This document shows, piece by piece, positions 1-11,291 of a stretch of DNA of 64,000 bases. Both the position numbers and the translations under genes were made by a program. Each line of letters starts with the position of its first letter. Position 1 is the first letter of the stretch. Below the pieces are notes generated by a model. That model did no database searches. It was not told the DNA's origin and saw nothing but the letters and a program-made list of their open reading frames with translations. This DNA comes from Sordariomycetes sp. S80-01Y (Eukaryota > Ascomycota > Sordariomycetes). Location: contig JAXQJY010000027.1 of NCBI GenBank assembly GCA_037042185.1, positions 1 to 64,000 of the forward strand, given 5' to 3'.

Positions 1-1060
1 ACCCAACGTACTACGAACAACAAACCGACCCTCTGATCTATCTACCCTGTAGTTAGACCAGGCCCGAACGTCACATAGCCCTAGGCTAAATCAGCTAGCT
101 AGGCCAGATCAGCCGGCTAAGCCAGATTAGCCGGCTAGGCCAGATCAGCCGGCTAGGCTAGATCAGCCGGCTAGCCCTAGGGCTAGACCCGATCCTAACC
201 TCTATAGCTTCTGCGGCGCTATCCCTAGCACTATCGGCCACGCCGATATATATAAGGAAGCCGCTAGGGGGTGGATTAACCGCCATAACGCTATTACCTA
301 TGCCTTTAAAAACACTCTATCTAGCTAGGTAGCGTTAGCGGTCGAATTAAAGCCCCTTATTAGCGCGAATTTAAGCCTTAGGGCCGATCTAGCCGCTACG
401 CTAGGGAATAGCCACTATTACTATAATATCTAGATCGTAGCTATAGCCAAGGACTTAAAAAAGGGAGACCCCTATAGTATGCTAGGGGAGGCCGCCGAGG
501 CTAAACGCCGGAAATATAGGTCCCTAGGGGCTTACTTTAATCTAATTATTATCTCGGCCGGCGGGCTAATAGAGAAAGAGATAGCAAAGACCTATAAGAG
601 CCTCTAGAGGGTCTTAGGCCTAACCGCCTCTAGCTACCTTAACACCACGATCTCAATAACCTTACTATAGGCCAGGGCCATGGCGGTAGCCTTAATAGCT
701 AATCCTAGCCTTATCGCTAGGGAAGCTAGCCACTAGCCACGCTATAATTACCTCGAAAGCTATAGCTACTAGCTATAACTAAGGTTACTATAACTAAGGT
801 TACTATAGCTAAGGCTACTATAGCTAAGACTACTATAGCTAAGGCTATTATAGCTAGCTATTTCCCTCTTTATCTCTTCTCTTTCCCTTATTTATATTTT
901 TATTTTCCCTTTATCTCTTATATCGCTCCTTTATCTTTCCTTTATCTCGGTTATTAATAATTACTATAACTAGCCTAATTACCCCTTATAATAAACGAAA
1001 TAGCGGGATAGCTTAGTTAGCAAAATAGACACTAAGTATAACCCTAACCAAACCTATATA
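1..1060 (+). mobile_element. Decayed retroelement remnant with RIP-like mutation
   Basis: The stretch is strikingly poor in CA and TG and rich in TA (CTA/TAG everywhere), while CG is kept. This is the footprint expected of repeat-induced point mutation of CpA. From about position 206 to 720 the + strand still reads as broken protein that resembles the C-terminal part of fungal retroelement polyproteins, probably the non-LTR class; the family call is from memory and uncertain. The element is broken several times over and looks old. It starts outside the window, and the composition returns to normal by about 1.4 kb. No terminal repeats are visible. Confidence 0.45.
84..173. repeat. Five tandem copies of an 18-bp unit
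   Basis: Five head-to-tail 18-bp units at 84-101, 102-119, 120-137, 138-155 and 156-173 have the consensus GGCCAGATCAGCCGGCTA. The copies differ mostly by C/T or G/A changes, in keeping with the RIP-like mutation around them. Because 18 is a multiple of three, the array could once have coded a six-residue repeat inside the element. Confidence 0.85.
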
Positions 1061-1723
1061 ATATTTCTAATAGTCGCCAGATACTATTCGCTTATTGTGA
1101 TATCTCGAACTTCTAGTAGCATGAGAGATCGGTGTGCTTAAGGTCCCGGAATCTAGAGACCACTACCACAATTTCCCCGCGTATCACGCTCCCGCCATGC
1201 TCCGGATATATATTAATGATCTAGTGTCTCTACGTTACCTTCTAATTAGATACATTCATTCGATCTCCTATACCTATTCTATGAGTGTCACTTATCTCCT
1301 AACGTATATATAGTTCGGTTCCCTAATAACATATAACACAAAGTCCATAGTAGCGTATATATATACGCGTATCTTAAACCGTTACTTCGGTTAGCCGAAC
1401 GACTACCGGAGAGAAGCGTGGGGATAAACTATGCGCCGCGTGGAGGACATGGCCTTAGAAATCGGGGAGGAATGGGAAGACGCTATACCTCGCCACCAGA
1501 AACATTACACCATGGAGTAATTAGAGATAGGCATGGAGGAGGTGGCAGCAAAATGCGGGTTATCTAAGCTACGGCCATCCGAGTCCTAATAATAATGCCT
1601 CCCATACCTATGCCTCATCCCGATGGGCTTTGCCTAGCCAAGGACCGTTATAGATAGGGCCTTATCCATCGCCATGCTAATATATACTAATCCCTGCGAA
1701 CCAGTCGCTCTACTCTCCGTAGT
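1061..1723. other. Stretch without recognisable gene
   Basis: This is a transition from RIP-like sequence to normal composition. The TA-rich part runs to about 1.4 kb. No open frame, splice pattern or repeat that can be supported was found. Confidence 0.5.
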
Positions 1724-2203
1724 TTAAGCTATGTCCGATATGCGAGGATCCATCGTTGATGAGGCTATAACCTCTATGAGTGTCGGATAACCATATTCGT
1801 CTAGGCCAGCCTCAGCAAGCTCGCCCCGACAACCCTCAGTGAAGTACTCCAAAATGCCTAGCTCTAGAAGCTCCTCCTCACTAACATAACGGGAGCTATT
1901 ACGATCCTCCACAATCACGGCGCCAGGCTTAACGAGAGGCATAGCCCCCGGGTCACCACGCTTTAGCGTGTCTCATCTAAGTAACTCGCCGGGGATCTCA
2001 TACCTATAATCATACGGTGGCTCCTCGCCGCCATAGCACAGGTCGTTGGTTTTCAGAGCGAATCTAACATAATTAAAGGGTTCCCTCGCATTGCAAAAAG
2101 TAGGAGTACACTCGTTCTCGCTGAGGTAATTATCGTAGACGTAATGATCGTCCCAGTTAGAATTCCAGCTTCTGAACTCCACCGTAGCCACCACGATGGT
2201 CAT
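1724..2203 (-). pseudogene. Small unrecognised gene interrupted by one in-frame stop
   Basis: From an ATG at 2203-2201 the minus strand stays in one frame down to a TAG at 1724, about 159 codons, apart from a single TGA at 1973-1975. Neither half needs a frame change, and no GT-AG pair of usable length spans the stop, so a point change is the simplest reading; CGA to TGA would fit the RIP-type mutation next door. The predicted protein is acidic and aromatic-rich (SWNSNWDDHYVYDNY near residue 12), without a signal peptide or membrane segment. I do not recognise the family. A sequencing error cannot be excluded. Confidence 0.45.
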
Positions 2204-2478
2204 GTAGGTGGTTACGTGTTCTGTGCATTCGAGCTGTCCGAACCTTCCATCCTGGTTTGGGAGCGACTGCGGGCTTCTTTAGGACAGATGTTGGGGACTG
2301 GCTCACCTGCTCTTCGGTTCTGATCAGCAGGAAGGCTGCAAGCAGGGGGTCAGTGCTTTTGGTCCTGCGGCGGGGAGGAGATACGTTTCTGTAATGAGAC
2401 CGGTGTCGGACTAATTCCTTGGTCCCCTCTCTGTCGCGGTCATTAGCCCGGCTCCCGTCTCAGCATTCGTCACGGAGT

Positions 2479-2757
2479 ATGACCGAGACAGATTTGATGA
2501 CTAGTGGACATGGAACTTCTACCGTTGACTTAGAGATCATTGCACGGGTTTTAGAGCTCTCTGAGAGACACGGATGGCCTATGGCTCATGTCTCTCTTGC
2601 TTGGATTAATAAGAGAGTCACGAGCCCGATCATTGGATTTAGCAGTCTTGAGAGGATCGAAGAGGCGGTTGGTAGTATCGGCAAAGTTCTGACCGATGAA
2701 GAGGAACAATATCTCGAGGAACCTTATAGGCCTAGACCAATCCTTGGTCATCTTTGA
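2479..2757 (+). pseudogene. 3' fragment of an aldo/keto reductase gene
   Basis: About 92 codons match the last quarter of fungal aldo/keto reductases: HGWPMAHVSLAWINKRVTSP, then IIGFSSLERIEEAV and VLTDEEEQYLEEPYRPRP before the stop. In the family this covers the last strands and helices of the TIM barrel and the C-terminal tail. The usual length is about 330-350 residues, so the NADPH-barrel start and the catalytic Asp/Tyr/Lys/His residues are missing. The upstream sequence gives no matching frame, so this is a truncated relic beside the degenerate zone. The identification is firm; activity is very unlikely. Confidence 0.75.
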
Positions 2758-3126
2758 TCATCTATACCTTAGATTAGTAGGAGTCGGCCAAATGCGTCTT
2801 TAGGTGAGCAAGGTTCATCACAAACTATATAGCTCCGTGGTTATATAAACAACAATGTGACCCCTTAGCTTCGTGTTAGAGGTAGGACTATCAGAGTATC
2901 AAATCCAACGTTAATTAAACGGCTTAGGTTGATTGGCTATAGATGCTTAGGGCCTATGTGATTCAATGAAATTACAAAATTAAAGGATAGGACCTCTTAG
3001 GATCTAGGTTATTAAGGAGAGTGAGGAACTGTAACTCTATGGGGGTCGCTGCTAAGAACTAACTAGCAATTCTACCTATTCTATAGCTTTCATATATCCC
3101 AGAGCATTTTCGTCGTCCGTATTCTC
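2758..3126. other. Spacer between gene fragments
   Basis: AT-rich sequence with no reading frame or motif I can support. Confidence 0.5.
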
Positions 3127-3480
3127 ATGCTGAAAGGCGAGGATATCTATGAAATCGAAAATGGGCCAGGATTCTCTCCTATCGCCATCATCCTCGCTAT
3201 TATAAGGGGATTGACGATCATAATCGCAGCGATTGGGTTAAGTTCCGTGCCGTTCAAGATGGCTATTCCGCATGTGCGCACCAGCTCTGCTGTGTTGAGC
3301 GCTGCCTGTCATCCACCAGAGGGTGATGAAGACGCAGCACTGAAGAAAGTTATTTGGGGTGTGGTCTGTGGGCGAGATTTGGATGCGGAGAGGGATGGAG
3401 AGGAGAGGTGCTGTATCACGAGCTGGGAGTTCAAGCCACCGATAGACGGAAAGTGGTATCAGTGGATGAAAGGATATTAA
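3127..3480 (+). pseudogene. 3' fragment of a fungal membrane protein gene
   Basis: The frame encodes a hydrophobic segment (about residues 17-41, AIILAIIRGLTIIIAAIGLS), then a conserved-looking tail with AACHPPEGDEDAALKKVIWG and a CCITS motif. I recall this tail arrangement from a fungal family of unknown function with several N-terminal membrane spans; that match is from memory. Only the last span and cytosolic tail are present (117 residues), and no upstream exon supplies the other spans, so this is read as a truncated copy. It lies just after the aldo/keto reductase fragment, suggesting a shared history of breakage. Confidence 0.4.
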
Positions 3481-4887
3481 CAGAAGGTTCACGGAGTTGC
3501 TCCTAGCTCCTAGCCCAAGAATCATCAGCCAGAAATCAAGCAGATGCTGAAGCGCTTTCTTAGCCGTGTAACCTACAGACGCATATACGTTCGCAATGAA
3601 AGAAACCATTCAGAGGTGGCACCGCTAGAGCAGAAATAGAAGGTATTACGCGAAGGTACAGCAGGAGGGGCTGCCTAGGGGGAAGTCCCGCGACGACGCG
3701 ACGAGGTCGTTACAGCTACGGGTTCGGGTGTCCTAGATGCATTAAACCTACTGTCAGTGCAGCCAGTTGCATCGAAATATACTGCAAAGGAGCCCCGGAA
3801 CAAAGCCACCGAATCAGCCTGTTCAGAAACAGAGAACATCACAGTCACAGAATGCATTGGGACACCGTAGGCGCGTTCAGTATGAGCCACTGTGTAAAGA
3901 CTGTTGAATATTCCGCAGTAAGCATCTTTGAAATTGAGCTTTTCAAATCTCCCTTCTCAGTCGATGGTTGCACGGACAATGATCTGGCATCGGTGAGACC
4001 ACTCCGACCAAAGGCCAGGAGCGAGGAACCGGATTGTGCGGCTGCAGATTACCCCACAAACTAAAATGGTGGTTGCACATGTGGCAGGTCCGAATTGAGA
4101 TGCGGCTACAGTATCATATCAGGTATTGTACTCCCCTTTTCTATCTTGGAGCGCGCCGGGGCACTCGTGCATACAAGCAAGGGACGGGGAGCTCCCGAAT
4201 GGAGACCACATTTTTGGCGTTCACAGCTGAGTCCTTGCTGGGATCGGGGGCCCTGAGCTATCACTTGACTGGAGAGTCGTGGCTTGTTTAGCGGGTGTGA
4301 CCAGAATATTGTGTGTCACAAGTTTCTGGAGATTGGCTCCCGCTTCTTAAACTGTCGCCAAGATATCCTCGCTTAGCTGAATTGGAGGGCAGCGGGCATC
4401 CGAGTACCACTGAGCCGGCTTGCTGCGCCATCCTCGACATCCGTCGGAGCGGACCTCGAACACCCACCCTCCCCAGGTGCCACCTCCACACTTCATGCAA
4501 CCAGCTGAGGCGCGCTAGACCGCGGCTAGAAGCTGTCCGAGCTGCGGTGGCGTTACCTCTGACAGCCCCTGGGGTTTTTGACTTCTGTTAGAGATGCTTC
4601 ATTGGGGTGACTTGTTTATGCACCAGGCCAGACGTGGAGATGACGGAATCGCTTGCGGCCACCTCAAGTAGGGGATCGGGCTCGGTTTCGATTTTATGGA
4701 AAGAACTGGGGGAGACAGCTCGCGCTGCGCGTCTGCCTCGTCCCTTCGTGCCCATGTAGTCGTCCTCTCGTCCATATAAGTTCTTGTCGCCACACGTGTC
4801 TCTTTCTGACAGCTTTGTTTGATATGTCGCTCTTCCCAAGTGGACTGAGCAGTCCTAGGGTTCTGGAGCGTAATTACAACCGCTGAC
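3481..4887. other. Intergenic stretch upstream of the CFEM receptor gene
   Basis: Only short overlapping frames on both strands occur, none with recognisable motifs or convincing splice sites. The last few hundred bases are presumably the promoter of the gene starting at 4888. No TATA box or other motif stands out. Confidence 0.5.
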
Positions 4888-6423
4888 ATGGCCATGGCCT
4901 CTCGTGTCGTTGCTTTTATTGTCCTTCTTCTTAGTCTCGACGTCGTCAGCGGCCAACACTCACCGCCGCCCAACTTGGAGATCTACCCAGGCTGTGCAGT
5001 AAGTTAGAATGCAGCGCTGCTGACGTGAAGAACAATCATGATTGACTCATTGGGTTTATTAGATCGATTGCATTACCGCTGCCTTCGAGGGAGGTGTCTG
5101 TGCTCCTACTGACCAGACTTGCACTTGTACAGATGAAAAGTTCCAGAGCAACGTCACGGACTGCGTGACTACGAATTGCACCATAATAGATGCTTTAGGT
5201 AGAGTCCACTATACCAAAGCCCCCACATTAACGTCGCATAAGCTGATATAAGGACTAGCGACTAAGAACATTACCTCTACTGGCTGTGGCGACCCTATCA
5301 GAGATAGAAGTCGGGAGCTCGTCACCATAACCGTCGCAATGGGCATCACTGCCGCAATATTTGTCATCCTTCGGTTTTCATGCAAAATGTTCGTCGTGAA
5401 GGTAAAGTTCGGCATGGATGACTGGTTTGTCCTCGCCTCTGCAGTGGCCACCACCCCCAGCATCTTCATTAACGTGTTTGGGACGACAGCGAACGGGCTT
5501 GGAAGAGACATCTGGACTCTTCAGCCAGATGATATCACCAGTGCCATCAGGTACTTCTGGGCTGTTATTGTCCTGTACTTCTTAGAGACGGCACTTACCA
5601 AGCTTTCAATCATCTGCTTTTACATTCAGATCTTTCCCTCAACAAAGGTCTTGCGGGTCCTCTGGGCAACGTTCGCCGTCACTAGTGCTTGGGGGGTAGC
5701 CTTTGTACTTGCTGCCATCTTTCAGTGCCAGCCCACAAGCCATTTCTGGAACCATTGGGACGGTCTCCACGAGGGACATTGCGCCAACCCTAGCGCTATT
5801 GGCTGGTCCAATGCGGCAATGAATATTGCCTTCGATCTATGGATCCTGGCCATTCCACTCTCACAGCTGCGGAAGCTGCAGCTACACTGGAAGAAGAAAG
5901 TTGGAGTAGTTATCATGTTCTGCTTGGGAACTTTGTAAGTGTTCTCGGAGCCTGGTTTCTTGGCAAACGTATCAAAGCTGATAAACGCTCTAGCGTAACG
6001 GTTGTGAGCATTCTGAGACTCCAATCACTTGCGACCTTTACCTCGACGACGAATATCACATGGAACTTCTACGAACTTTCACGGTGGTCTACCGTAGAGA
6101 TTTGTCTTGGTATTGTATGCGCATGTCTACCAACCGTACGATTGCTCTGCGTCAGGATGTTTCCCGTCCTTGGTGGGTCGTTGCATCGCCGAACGAGCTC
6201 ATATCACTTCCAAGCGAATACAGCCCGAGGTCTGCGGAGCCACGCAGTGGGGTTGTTCGCGTTAGACAGTTCCGAATCAGACCAAGAGGGCATTGCCGAG
6301 CCGGGGCCCGCGTATCACAAGGAGCACACTCTCCACTTCAGCGAACATGAAGACACCAATGCCATCTGTATACATGGACTTGATGCGTCGGGAAGGATAC
6401 GCCTATACCACAATCTTCGTTAG
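4888..6423 (+). CDS. CFEM-domain, Pth11-type seven-transmembrane receptor
   Basis: Four exons, 4888-4998, 5063-5198, 5259-5934 and 5994-6423, give 450 residues in a clean frame. Residues 1-23 form a signal peptide. Then comes a CFEM domain with exactly eight cysteines (36, 40, 50, 57, 59, 71, 76, 92). A rhodopsin-like seven-span domain follows, with the family motifs FGMDDWF after the second span and LPTVRLLCVRMFP after the last, then a soluble acidic tail. Proteins of this build are plasma-membrane receptors or sensors in filamentous ascomycetes; the founder, Magnaporthe Pth11, senses host-surface cues. The ligand here is unknown. Introns are 59-64 nt with GTAAGT or GTAGAG donors. The ATG at 4888 is followed by a second at 4894; either gives a signal peptide. 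Confidence 0.9.
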
Positions 6424-8129
6424 CCGGGATTCCGGGTCTAAAAGGAGCGGATGCTTTGTACTTGATCGTCTGTTAACCGTTTCACATACACAATAATATG
6501 CAATCACGCAGCATCTGCTCAAATTAATTACTGTTAATACTTCTGCCATGCGAAGAGACACAGGAATGTTGTTAGATTAAGGGTACCCAGATGGTGATAG
6601 AGAGGAAATGTTCGCAACTTTCGATGGCTTTAATGGGGAAATCCGCCAGACTTTGAGGTTCATTTCTTTTATCCCGTACTTCAAGGTTGATGTCAATTTT
6701 AATAGCACTGTTCCGGCGCCAAATCCTGTGACCTCCGGGGCCTAGATCCCCGCCCAAACTGGCACAGAGGGCGCGCTTTAGTGACGGGCGACGCTGCATC
6801 TGTCCATGACGCACACTGGAAGGACAAGGGACTAATTTGGCTAGAGAGAATGCGGGAAGAGTCTGTTTTCTCAATTTTGGCGTGAACTTGGAAGAAATCC
6901 AGACTGCGCTCCAAACAATGAGTCTGGTTCCACAAGATACTGTGACCGCAGTGCCCGAAGTAACGCACAGCAAAGCCACAACTGTTGCCATGAATGAAGT
7001 CTTAGTAGCAAGAGACTACATCTAGAGTTATTCAAGCGTGTGACTGGCTTTCAGGAGGTTTCGAGACAATGTGTGGGTGGCTTTAATAAACTCAGGGTAG
7101 AAAATGGTTGTGATGGTGAGGCTAAGTTGACTATAGGGTAAGCTAGGTCAATCGAAATGTAGCAAACCTGCTTTCACTTCCTAAATGAACGCTAACAGTG
7201 GTTAAGAAGAATGACTAACTAAAAATTGCTTTACGAAGTTAATTCGTCATTCATATGTGCATTTTTTCAACTAGAATAATCAAAGCACGAAGCAGAGAGT
7301 TGCATATTCGCAGACCGAGCGATGATATCAGCATCCACTATCTTGTAGTCCTTCAAGGACATCTGGAAGTCATTGATCTACCGGAGATAGCTGATAAGTT
7401 CCCCGATTACAGGATGCAGGCGAGATGTGAGCTTTTTATCTTGTGCAAGGATTCCCTTGAACAGCTGCAAGAGCCCATAGACCCGACGAAATCTTGCAGA
7501 GACCATAGTGGTTGGTGGTCGCAGACTTCCTTGACATTGCTCTTCGCCAATTTACTGCACTGGTCCCAAGGCATAGGAGTGGGAATTTCAAGCTCCTCAT
7601 TGATAAGGTCCCAGAATATGGCCGTAGGCACGCAGAAACCATGTTGTGGAAGGGCTTCTCCAGCGACGATTAAGTGAGCTTGCTATTGATGAGACGGGAG
7701 ATGGTGTTTATGTCCGCGATGGACATTCACTGGTCATTGCCCCTGTGGGGGTATGGTCCCATATTCACAGCACAGGTCCTAACTCGGCACAAATAATCGT
7801 CAGTGTTGGCGAAGCTATCCTCGTGGCATCAGATGATACGGCCAGGGTTGACAACTGATATGCGATGGTGTGTCTTGGGAGCTTGGCCGATGACTTTCTT
7901 GTGGACCATGTCGGCGACAAGGTTGATACTCACTTCTCTGCACTTGTTGCTCTGCGAGAATCAATATGGAGGTATCACCGATGCTCCACGCGTACTGCGA
8001 GCAGCTTAGTGGATCGTAATTTGGATTCTCTCCCTCAGCCATGACTGGCTAGGATATTGCATGCCAACTATTATGAGCTAAGCGTTATAGACCTATATCA
8101 TTTGCGTGCATTACGTCTCTTCAAGCGTT
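6424..8129. other. Intergenic stretch, no gene assigned
   Basis: Several 60-140 codon frames overlap on both strands. On the minus strand an ATG at 8042 opens a 36-codon coding-like exon ending at a GTGAGT donor near 7931, but no following exon keeps a frame of useful length, so it was not called a gene. Nothing else is supportable. Confidence 0.4.
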
Positions 8130-9545
8130 CTAAGGAGCATGTCCTGGCATGGGTTGCAAGCTGTGCCAGCCTCCTCCGTTTCGTTCTCTAATATGCCAGC
8201 AAGCCAACCCGGTTGTTACTGCTTGGTGCAACGACGCGACGAAGGAAATGGCGGCTAGTGCGAGACACGCAATCAACTCAGGACGGTACCACTCAGCGAC
8301 AGGCGGTGTTCCTGTGATGGCCCTGCTTGTGGCGAGAATAACGGCACAGACGAGGTACAGCACCGTAGGGATGACGGAGAAGATGGTGCGGAGGGCGTAG
8401 ACGCGATATGGAGACGTGGTCCTTCCTATCCAGCTGCTGGGGGTGTACTGGATTGACCAAGCCCTTGTATCACTGTCAAGAGAAAAGATCTGACGGGGTG
8501 GCAGTGGTGAATATATGACGTACGAGACACTGTGGACCGGAACAGCCTGAAGTATAAACCGAAAGACGGTGAATGCGACGGCGGCAATTAGGACACATCC
8601 GCACTGGTAAAGGAGTTGGCATCTCTTGTGCCAAGCGCCAGGGTCATTTACAGACCACGTGTCGGGATCCCAGTTTTTGGGAGAATCATCGATGAAGTGA
8701 AGTGAGCACTCAGTATCATCATCACTACAGAGCAGAGTTAGACTTTCAAAGAGGCTCGGATCTGTTGGTTATTACAAAGGAAGACGGTAGCAACGAACCC
8801 AGGCCCAATCAGTCTCAACATGAGTGCGAAGGCAATATTGGCCATTGCTGGACCCCAAAGTAGGAATGCGGTGATATTGCTTGCCTTGAGGTTGCGCCGG
8901 AGGCATGGCGGTAGGTCATTGTGACGGAGGGGTGTGCTGGTGGTGTTGTTCCCGCCTGCGATGGCTGGTGTCACCGTGGTGCCAGGCGATACGTATGTGG
9001 ACTTCTGAGCCGTCATGACTGCGAGGCTCCAGTACGCGACGATTGAGACTCCGGGCACTTTGCACTGGGGTATGAGGGCTCAGACAGGGGACGTCTGACA
9101 AACACACAAATGGTGGTAGCCGCACTATCGAAAATGGTGAGACTTGCACTGACTGCAGATGGCGGTTGTGTGTTGTGGAACAGGTCGAGGAATCTAGAGC
9201 CAAGAAAGACTGGTTAAAGTCTGTCACGAAGTGGCTTCCGGAACGAGAGCCTTTAACGACCGGGGTCAAACATGACTTCTGGCGAAAGTGTGATCATGAT
9301 CGGCAGTCAGCCCCACGAGCTGAAAGCTATGTGCATTGCCTGCGTCCGCGTCTGCATGGAAGGACTGCTTTGCGCTAAAATCAGGTCCACAAATCCACAA
9401 TAGGCAGATTTCCCTTGTATCTTCGTATTCGATCGTATTACTCACTTGTGGACATGTGGCGTTGTCCACGGAAGGGGTGCTATAGCACATCGTCGTTGCG
9501 CAGTCTTGAGAGCCTACAAAGTGAATGTGCTGTGCGAAATCGCTG
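8130..9545 (-). CDS. Multi-pass membrane protein, 3' exons clear, 5' end unresolved
   Basis: The last two exons are convincing: 9064-8799 and 8724-8130, joined in frame across a 74-nt intron with TCTAAC before its TGTAG end. They encode 286 residues with several hydrophobic spans, including GPAMANIAFALMLRLIGPG and YLVCAVILATSRAITG. The 5' of the two has no initiating Met, so upstream exons exist. Likely pieces are 9192-9106 (contains FLDLFHNTQP) and about 9545-9446 (contains MCYSTPSVDNATCPQ, ending at a GTGAGT donor), but I could not link them in one frame, so this part may be decayed. It resembles fungal integral membrane proteins of unknown role. It faces the CFEM receptor gene tail to tail. 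Confidence 0.5.
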
Positions 9546-10084
9546 AGCTTGCTTCGCTGAGCTTCTCCACGGGCATCGTCACGTTTCTCATCGTGATCAA
9601 CTCACATTCTCTCTACGCTCGTGGCCTTCAGCCCCTGCCAACCCAGCGAGTCGTGCGCAAAGTAGACGAATACGTTACAGAACAACTCTCAGTCGTCTCC
9701 AGAAAACACTTCTGCTCCGTTTTGAAGGCTTGCATTTTAGTTCCCATGAACTGATTGACCCTTCGGAGTCCGGTGCAGCCGCTCGGCGTCGAGGGTCATG
9801 ATGAGCATGGAGGAATCGAAACAGGCACAATGTTAATTAGCGGGTAGGATCTTGAGGTAGACCAAACGATCATACATATTCCATTGGTTTCATCCGAGAT
9901 GATGGGACAGAAGACCTTGACATGTGGCTTGGTGAAAGCTGCAGACAACTACTTCCCCTTCTCCAAGTTTGCCCCCAATCCATGCCACTTCCTTGTCTCC
10001 AATCTGATCCGCTTGGTGATGACTGCGGTCACCTGAATAAATCATCCAACGGTTGGCCCCTTTGAAACCCAGGATCAACTCCTC

Positions 10085-11291
10085 CTAGTGGTGATGCGGA
10101 TTCTGCGACGACGCAGATGAATGCAGGGTTGAACACATGCTTTCTTGCGCCTGCAAAGATATGGCGCTCTCTGAATCGACCATGATAGGCTTTTTGGTTT
10201 CGGAAATCTTCCCGTCCGTGTTGGGACTGCTATCAAGCGGACGAAGGTATGTCCCATACTTAGATCTACCGTGACTGCGACCTCGGGAGCCAAATAGACG
10301 GGGCGAAACCATGGTAAATATTGGCCGCAAAGTTGGTAGGCAGGCGGCGAGCACGGCTATGACGGCTTCAAGGAACGACCATGTCGCCGCATCCACGTTG
10401 TCCCAATTGGGATCGTCGGTCGAGGCAGCGACTTTCAGAGTACGGATGCGAATTACGGAAATAATGCAGGTGCTGGGTTTCACTCCAAGTCAGATGGCAG
10501 TGCTCACACAACTAAAGAAGAGGGTGATGCGGAGGGGAACTTACAACAGCCCAAGACCAAAGACCGCAGAGAGCATGATCTTCTGCTTTCGTGGCATCTG
10601 AAGCGACCTGATGACTGGCAACGGCAGCAGCAAAGTGGCAAAATCCGTGGCCAGGTTGCAGCCCGCCATAACGTACCAAATGGACAAAGAGTCGAGACAT
10701 CGGCCTGGGATAGACTTATCCCAAAACTTTGCCACTGGGATGCAGACGAGGGTGAGAAGGAAGGAAATCGTAACAGCCCAGGCGCTTAGGAATAGGATGC
10801 CATAAAAGGTGGCAAGCTGCGTCATCGGCACATTGAAGAGTCGCCGGTACTGTAGAAGGATAGAGATCTTGACAAGACACATCGAGACGTTGTATACAAC
10901 GATAGAGCTGTAAAAGGCTTTCATATATGGGACGAAGTGCTCTTTGGGCTGAACCCAAGAGTGGCTTCCCAGTCCATATTTGCTCTCTTCAAAATTCAGT
11001 CAGATGGCTGGGTTACAACTTCATTACGCTTGAATATGAATGCTCACCAAAACCAATAGAGACAGCAGATGCAACGATGAGCGCTTGAGCAGCCACCATG
11101 ACTCCATCGTCGAGGCCGAAGGTGCGGAGTATCACCCGCCGCGTGTAAGAACGAAGGCCAACGGCTATGGTTGACAGGACGCAGCCAACAATTAGAACGG
11201 CATAAATTTCGGCAAGACGAGACTCGCCATTCCGTGGGTCGTCAGCACCTATCCCATGACCAGGACTCGGGTTGGCACGGCGTGTATACAT
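10085..11291 (-). CDS. Rhodopsin-domain (Pth11-like) membrane protein without CFEM
   Basis: Three exons, 11291-11048, 10986-10545 and 10472-10085, give 357 residues. It begins with a short N-terminus and the first span (EIYAVLIVGCVLSTIAVGL), then the hallmark RTFGLDDGVMV. Further spans include LSAWAVTISFLLTLVCIPVA and end with WSFLEAVIAVLAACLPTLRP, the family signature, before a Ser/His-rich cytosolic tail. There is no signal peptide or CFEM domain, unlike the related gene at 4888. Such proteins are putative G-protein-coupled or sensor proteins of the fungal plasma membrane. Introns of 61 and 72 nt have GTGAGC and GTAAGT donors. The ATG at 11291 is the first Met in frame. Confidence 0.87.
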
